NCBI RefSeq assembly: GCF_002860125.1
Contig: NZ_PGVA01000024.1
Location: 124,001-188,000 of the forward strand
Direction: 5' to 3'
DNA: 64,000 nt
DNA from: Bacillus canaveralius
GTDB taxonomy: Bacteria > Bacillota > Bacilli > Bacillales > Cytobacillaceae
Positions within the stretch are counted from its first letter, which is position 1, and every line of letters starts with the position of its first letter. The notes below the pieces were generated by a model. That model was not told the DNA's origin. It saw only the letters and a program-made list of their open reading frames with translations, and searched no databases. Below, piece by piece: positions 59,624 to 64,000 of this stretch. Both the position numbers and the translations under genes were made by a program.

Positions 59624-59868
59624 TCTCGCTCCCTCCCTTTTGTTTCATACGGGTTATTGTAATAATCCCAAAAAACCGGCCATAAAGTTCCCTTTTTTAA
59701 TGCTTCATGCGCGGAGAATTGTTGAAGATTGGCGGGCTGAAATCCCAGATAGAGCTGTGGAGGCGTCGAGTAAAATTTTACCCCGATAGGTCTGCAAGGG
59801 TCATATACGCTATGAAAGGGACGGTACGCTTTTAAGCGTGAAAACGTTTGTTTCTGTTGGTCAGTCAA
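59620..59868 (-). CDS. cotJA: Spore coat protein CotJA
   Basis: About 82 aa from TTG 59868 (AGAGGTG upstream; GTG 59877 is too close to the site). Blocks: [51 protein letters not shown], as in CotJA. First gene of the three-gene coat operon. Confidence 0.9.
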   Translation of the reverse strand: MTDQQKQTFSRLKAYRPFHSVYDPCRPIGVKFYSTPPQLYLGFQPANLQQFSAHEALKKGTLWPVFWDYYNNPYETKGRERE

Positions 59869-60087
59869 TCGATACACCTCTTTTCAAAATGTCCTTTTTA
59901 CTGAACATATTCGCCGTCTGGTTGTCCTGATGACAGATAAATATATGCTAAAACAAAGTGGAGCCCGCGAAGCAAATATCCTTCCGTCAGTCTTCATTTC
60001 TTATGCAGATATCATCAGCCCAGTAGAAGTATAGAGAAAATGATTTTAGGGAAGCATACTCTAAAATTACGAAAGGAGATGATCTTG

Positions 60088-60270
60088 GTGACAAAAGAAA
60101 GAAAAGATGACGCTGCCTCTATTGGTGAGGAAATAGGTGAGCATGAACCAAAAGATTTAAATGGTCTCGACCCGGATCGGAGTCTTCTGTCTGTTAATTT
60201 TGCTACCACTGAAAATCCTTATTTTAGTGAACATCGAAACTTAGATTCTAAAGGGCAGTCTGAACCATGA
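60088..60270 (+). CDS. Small acidic protein, 60 aa
   Basis: GTG 60088 preceded by AAAGGAGATGA (spacing 9), chosen over the longer frame from 60040. Hydrophilic, acidic (GEEIGEHEPKDLNGLDPDRS, then TTENPYFSEHRNL), with no Cys and no membrane part. Similar in type to the YozQ-like protein at 55496, but without clear alignment. Own terminator follows at 60330. Confidence 0.6.
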   Translation: MTKERKDDAASIGEEIGEHEPKDLNGLDPDRSLLSVNFATTENPYFSEHRNLDSKGQSEP

Positions 60271-60329
60271 ATCTGCAATGGTCCGAATTAAACCGTCCAA
60301 GTCGTTGAATTTCTTGTAATCGTCAACAT

Positions 60330-60360
60330 AACAACACCCCTCAAAGAAACAAGGGGTGTT
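60330..60360 (+). terminator. Terminator
   Basis: AACACCCCT/AGGGGTGTT stem then TTGTT; also the probable end of the convergent opu operon. Confidence 0.8.
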
Positions 60361-60413
60361 TGTTCTAGGGATAAACCTATAATTTTCTTGGGTTAAATCT
60401 GATTAAAACCTGG

Positions 60414-61046
60414 CTATATTTTCATCCTTCTCTCCAATTTACCTAAACTGATGTCGGCCAGGATCGCGATGAGACAAGCTGGTATCGCCCCCACATATAT
60501 GCGGATGTCATTGCGCGAGTTGATTCCGGAGAAGATTTCACGACCCAACCCGTCTCCCCCCACGAACGGGGCAAGTGTTGCTACGCCGACCGCGATGACA
60601 GCGGCTATACGCAAGCCGGCCATTATAAACGGCATCGCAAGCGGAAGCTGGACTTTTGTCAATAACTGAACATATGTCATACCGATCCCGCGCCCGGCTT
60701 CTGTGATCGAGGAATTCACCTGCTGGAGGCCTACATACGTATGGCGAATGATTGGCAAGAGCGAATAGAGAAACAGGGCCGCAACGACTGTATAAAATCC
60801 AAGGCCAAAATACAGCATAAGCAGAGCCAACATGGCTAAACTAGGGATAATTTGAATGATGTTGGCAATGGATAAAATAACAGGAGCAAGCTTTGAATAG
60901 CGGCTGCAGAGGATACCTAGGAAGGTTCCAACAATCAGAGCTGCTCCTACTCCGATGGCCACCATGAGCAAATGCTGACCGGTGTAAACAAGCAGGAGGT
61001 CAAAGTTTTCTGCCATGTAAGTAAATAGTTCTTGTAAAAACGTCAT
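60414..61046 (-). CDS. OpuB/OpuC osmoprotectant ABC permease (second)
   Basis: 210 aa, about five or six transmembrane segments. Inner-membrane permease of the glycine betaine/carnitine/choline uptake system. EAA-type loop EAGRGIGMTYVQLLTKVQLP (about residue 125). ATG 61046 with GGAG 8 nt upstream is preferred to the GTG 61055. It is the last gene (OpuCD position) and pairs with the first permease to form the channel. The gap to the binding protein is 14 bp. Confidence 0.9.
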   Translation of the reverse strand: MTFLQELFTYMAENFDLLLVYTGQHLLMVAIGVGAALIVGTFLGILCSRYSKLAPVILSIANIIQIIPSLAMLALLMLYFGLGFYTVVAALFLYSLLPIIRHTYVGLQQVNSSITEAGRGIGMTYVQLLTKVQLPLAMPFIMAGLRIAAVIAVGVATLAPFVGGDGLGREIFSGINSRNDIRIYVGAIPACLIAILADISLGKLERRMKI

Positions 61047-61060
61047 TTTTTCCACTCCGT

Positions 61061-61954
61061 CTATTTATTTAGGAGGCCTTTTTCTTTTAAAAATTCTCTT
61101 GCGACTTCCCGTTCATTGCGGTTGTTTATATCTACTTCATAATTAAGCCGGGTGATTGTTTCTTCATCTATCTCACCGACAAGCTCATTCATGATTTTTT
61201 CTAACTCCGGATTCTTTTCTAAAACCTCATTTCTGGCGACCATGGAAGCATCATAAGGAGGAAAAAAACGTTTGTCATCCTTTAATGTTTTTAAATCGAA
61301 TTCTATCAGTCTCGGATCAGTGGAGTAGGCAAGAACGACATCCACCCTTTGATTGGCAACTGCTTCATATACGAGATTAATATCCATCGCATACGCGTTT
61401 TGAAAATCAAATCGATAATGTTTAATGAACGCCGGATAACCATCGTGTTTTCGTTCCTTCCATGACGAATCTACGCCAAATTCCATATCTGATTGAAACT
61501 CTTTTAAATCTGAAACGTTTTCGAGACCCTTTACTTTTGCTACATCTTCTCTGACAGTTAATGCATACGTATTTTCCCAGCCCAATGGATCAAACCATGT
61601 AAAATCATAGTATTTTTTGAAGCCTTCCTGTGCCTGTTGAAGTACAGATTCTCGATCAGTGGTTTGCTTAACAGGGAAAAAGTTATTAAAAATAATACCT
61701 GAATACATCAGTGCCATATCCAAATCATCCCGGCTCATCGAATTCAGGATCATCGGAGTTGACAGCAAATCGGGGATAATGTCTACGCTTATATCTGTTC
61801 GATCTTCAATCAGCTCTTTGTAAATGGCTGCCATGATTTTCGTTTCGGTGTATGTCGCTGCTCCAATTCGAATCGTGTCTTGGGAGCTGCAGGATGATAA
61901 TAAACCGAGCGATAACATTAACACTGCAGCCCATACTTTTATCGGTTTTAACAT
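61061..61954 (-). CDS. OpuB/OpuC osmoprotectant-binding lipoprotein
   Basis: 297 aa. Signal peptide with lipobox LLSSC (Cys22), then the OpuBC/OpuCC-type ligand-binding fold (IRIGAATYTETKIMAAIYKEL, DDLDMALMYSGI, DFTWFDPLGWENTYALTVRE). Aromatic residues for quaternary ammonium binding are probably the Trp/Tyr in FDPLGWENTYA. It delivers betaine-like solutes to the permeases under osmotic stress. Third gene in the operon. Confidence 0.92.
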   Translation of the reverse strand: MLKPIKVWAAVLMLSLGLLSSCSSQDTIRIGAATYTETKIMAAIYKELIEDRTDISVDIIPDLLSTPMILNSMSRDDLDMALMYSGIIFNNFFPVKQTTDRESVLQQAQEGFKKYYDFTWFDPLGWENTYALTVREDVAKVKGLENVSDLKEFQSDMEFGVDSSWKERKHDGYPAFIKHYRFDFQNAYAMDINLVYEAVANQRVDVVLAYSTDPRLIEFDLKTLKDDKRFFPPYDASMVARNEVLEKNPELEKIMNELVGEIDEETITRLNYEVDINNRNEREVAREFLKEKGLLNK

Positions 61955-61981
61955 ATAGTCTCCTTGTTCTCTTTTCTTTTT

Positions 61982-62629
61982 TTAGGCCCGCGCTTGCTCT
62001 GCTTTTCTGCTGACAAAGCCGAGTACTGCATCGACAATCAGTGCTAAAATAATTGCACTGATCGTTCCTGTAAATATAAGAAAGTTATCGTTATTTGCCA
62101 TCCCGCCAATAATTAAGTCACCTAGTCCCCCGGCCCCAATTAAAGCAGCCAAGGTGGTCCAGCTGATAATGTAGACGGTTGTGAGCCGAACGCCGGAAAG
62201 GATAAACGGAAACGCCAGTGGCAGTTCGATTTTCCATAATCGCTGCATCTGGCTAAAACCAATTCCCCGGGCGGCTTCGATCATGCTTTCATCGACCTCT
62301 TTAATACCGGAATAAGTGTTGCGGAGCAAAGGGAGAAGCGAATATAGAAATAGAGCAAAAACGGCCGGCTTTAATCCGATCCCGAAGAGTGGAATCAGCA
62401 TCGCCAGCAGCGCTATCGTTGGCACTGTTTGAAAAATATTAATGATGCCGAACACCAGCGAAGTCAGCCGACCCTCTTTTAAACGGGTCAGAAAAATTCC
62501 TGTCGTGATCGCAACAAGACAGCCAAATAGAACGGCCAGAGCCACGATTGTCAGATGCTCCCCGGAGCGAGCCAGTATATCCGGGAACCGCTGCTGCAAG
62601 AAGCGCAAGTAATTTTGTAACAGTTCCAT
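61982..62629 (-). CDS. OpuB/OpuC osmoprotectant ABC permease (first)
   Basis: 215 aa, about five to six membrane segments, EAA-like motif EAARGIGFSQMQRLWKIELP (about residue 118). Paralogue of the permease at 60414-61046. ATG 62629 directly abuts the ATPase stop codon, with AGGTGATG upstream. Forms the membrane part with its paralogue. Confidence 0.92.
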   Translation of the reverse strand: MELLQNYLRFLQQRFPDILARSGEHLTIVALAVLFGCLVAITTGIFLTRLKEGRLTSLVFGIINIFQTVPTIALLAMLIPLFGIGLKPAVFALFLYSLLPLLRNTYSGIKEVDESMIEAARGIGFSQMQRLWKIELPLAFPFILSGVRLTTVYIISWTTLAALIGAGGLGDLIIGGMANNDNFLIFTGTISAIILALIVDAVLGFVSRKAEQARA

Positions 62630-63763
62630 TTACATCACCTCATCATCGATCGGGAATACTTCTGCCATTAGGCGTACCATGCTGCCACGGGTGATGATCC
62701 CAACAAGCTTTTGTTCTGTTGTCACTACAGGCACGTAGGGAAGATTATGCTGGCCCATATAATCCAGGGCAACGGTAAAGGGGATATTTGGTTCAACAGT
62801 ATATGTGAAAGGTTGCATTACGTCCTGTAACGTTTTCGTTTCGTCACGATACTGACCAAGAACATTTAAAATCGGGGCGTAGCCCAACAATTTTTTTCGA
62901 TGGTCAACGATAATGAGCGAATCGACTCTCCGTTGTTCCATTATTTTTAAAGCCGCTGCCAGTCCGCGCTCTGGATAAGCCGTTGCCGGGTTATTTACCA
63001 TCACTTCATTTACGGTTGGTATCTCCATCTGCTCCTTCAACCGGCTTTTCCCGATAAACTCTTTTACAAATTTATTTGCAGGGTGTCGCAAAATAAAATC
63101 CGGTGTGCCGACCTGGATAACCTCTCCACCCTTCATCAAAACGATATTGTCAGCAATTTTGATCGCTTCATCCATGTCATGAGTGACAAACACTATCGTC
63201 TTTTTCAAGTCCTCCTGGACATTCAGTAACTCATTTTGCAACTGTTCCCTGCTAATCGGATCCAAAGCACTAAACGGTTCATCCATTAGAATAATCTCCG
63301 GTTCAGCGGCAAGCGCCCGGATAACGCCAACCCGCTGTTGCTGTCCGCCACTAAGTTCGCGGGGTTTCCGGTTGCGGTAAATATCCGGGGCTAAATTAAC
63401 CATCGAAAGTAGTTCATTTACCTTAGATTGCGTTTTATTTTCGTCCCATTTTAATAATCTCGGCACAGCCGCAACATTATCTGCGATTGTCATATGAGGA
63501 AACAACCCGATGCTTTGAATGACATAGCCTATTTTCCGGCGTAAAACGACTGCATTCATCTTTGAAACATCTTGATGATTGATATAGACCTGCCCTTCAG
63601 ATGGTGCAATCAACCGATTGATCAATTTCATCGTTGTTGACTTTCCGCAGCCGCTCGGCCCGATAAAAACGTGTATTTTTCCTGCTTCCAATTCCAAATC
63701 AATATTTTTCAATGCTTCAAATCCATCATTGTATCTTTTCGATACATTTCTAAATCGTATCAT
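62630..63763 (-). CDS. OpuB/OpuC osmoprotectant ABC ATPase with CBS pair
   Basis: 377 aa. Walker A GPSGCGKST (about residue 36), Q-loop region, signature LSGGQQQRVG (about 137), Walker B IILMDEPFSAL, H-loop VTHD. After residue 250 two CBS domains follow (QRRVDSLIIVDHRKKLLGYA, YMGQHNLPYVPVV), which sense ionic strength in OpuA/OpuC-type transporters. The start has a GGGGGAC site. First gene of the operon; a palindrome lies upstream. Confidence 0.93.
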   Translation of the reverse strand: MIRFRNVSKRYNDGFEALKNIDLELEAGKIHVFIGPSGCGKSTTMKLINRLIAPSEGQVYINHQDVSKMNAVVLRRKIGYVIQSIGLFPHMTIADNVAAVPRLLKWDENKTQSKVNELLSMVNLAPDIYRNRKPRELSGGQQQRVGVIRALAAEPEIILMDEPFSALDPISREQLQNELLNVQEDLKKTIVFVTHDMDEAIKIADNIVLMKGGEVIQVGTPDFILRHPANKFVKEFIGKSRLKEQMEIPTVNEVMVNNPATAYPERGLAAALKIMEQRRVDSLIIVDHRKKLLGYAPILNVLGQYRDETKTLQDVMQPFTYTVEPNIPFTVALDYMGQHNLPYVPVVTTEQKLVGIITRGSMVRLMAEVFPIDDEVM

Positions 63764-63779
63764 GAATGTCCCCCATATC

Positions 63780-63801
63780 TAGCTAGTTAGTAACTTAGCT
63801 A
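63780..63801. promoter_or_regulatory. Imperfect palindrome upstream of the opu operon
   Basis: TAGCTAGTTAGTAACTTAGCTA lies 17 bp upstream of the ATPase start. The arms AGCTAGTTA and TAACTTAGCT are inverted with a one-base offset. It could be an operator for a MarR-like GbsR/OpcR-type regulator; not verified. Confidence 0.4.
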
Positions 63802-64000
63802 CTATTACCCTATTTGAAAAATATAAAACGACTAAATACCTATTTTGATTTTTCTTATTTTCAAGTTGCAGTATTGGAAAATCTGTCTGACATCGTTCTC
63901 CCGTGTTTGAACTGCGGCTTGCTGACAAGCATTATTGCCATCTATAATGCTTAGCATATGTATCCTGATTGTAATTGTATCTTCCATTGCGTCGGTCTAT

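Overview
The window reads as chromosomal DNA of an endospore-forming, Gram-positive Bacillaceae species (Bacillus in the broad sense). Evidence seen directly: strong AGGAGG-type ribosome binding sites, AT-rich intergenic DNA, rho-independent terminators after most units, a complete cotJABC spore-coat operon, a YteA-like protein, decayed gerA/gerC spore-germination genes, GlnR/TnrA boxes, a lysine riboswitch and a yybP-ykoY riboswitch. No rRNA, tRNA, CRISPR array or prophage was recognised.

Layout. 1-2 kb: a 52-bp tandem array of small palindromes, a DUF4097-type surface protein and a 30-residue membrane peptide. 2-5 kb: a 3.0-kb insertion element with about 48-bp inverted ends, a broken transposase, two small ORFs, a membrane passenger and terminators guarding both ends. 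5-12.6 kb: an isomalto-oligosaccharide-type locus (two GH13 alpha-glucosidases, ABC permeases, binding lipoprotein, LacI regulator with three operators, no ATPase). 12.8-18 kb: a DnaQ-like exonuclease overlapping a DUF294 protein, an ammonium transporter behind two GlnR/TnrA boxes, and a lysine-riboswitch-controlled amino acid permease. 18-28.5 kb: a luciferase-like oxidoreductase, a formate dehydrogenase locus (FNT channel, FdhF, DUF1641, HMA-like and zinc-ribbon small proteins, FdhD), rpiA, DoxX and a quinone oxidoreductase. 28.5-36.2 kb: a 20.5-bp repeat array, acetamidase/formamidase, DsbA-like, IDEAL-domain and Rrf2 proteins, and the formaldehyde-fixing hxlR/hxlAB locus. 36.3-41.3 kb: a K+ channel, a rearranged YjbR remnant, DinB, a 21-bp repeat array, glycerol dehydrogenase, aldose epimerase and histidinol phosphatase.

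41.4-51 kb holds the most interesting part: a nine-gene operon matching the functionally obscure yhf cluster of E. coli (YhfZ, YhfY, YhfU, YhfT, Php, YhfS, YhfX, YhfW) plus a terminal nagB and a divergent HAD phosphatase. Three near-identical TACA-N6-TGTA palindromes at its promoters look like the YhfZ operators. It reads as a complete uptake and catabolic module for an unknown, probably amino-sugar-like or phosphorylated compound.

51-64 kb: gerC/gerA remnants, a GDSL hydrolase, a YugP-like metalloprotease behind a yybP-ykoY (Mn2+) riboswitch, YteA, a monoacylglycerol-lipase-like esterase, a convergent pair of small coiled-coil proteins, an ANT(4')-like nucleotidyltransferase, cotJABC, and an OpuB/OpuC osmoprotectant ABC transporter.

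A one-carbon theme recurs: formamide hydrolysis, formate transport and oxidation, and RuMP formaldehyde fixation with a HxlR that keeps its sensing Cys11/Lys13.
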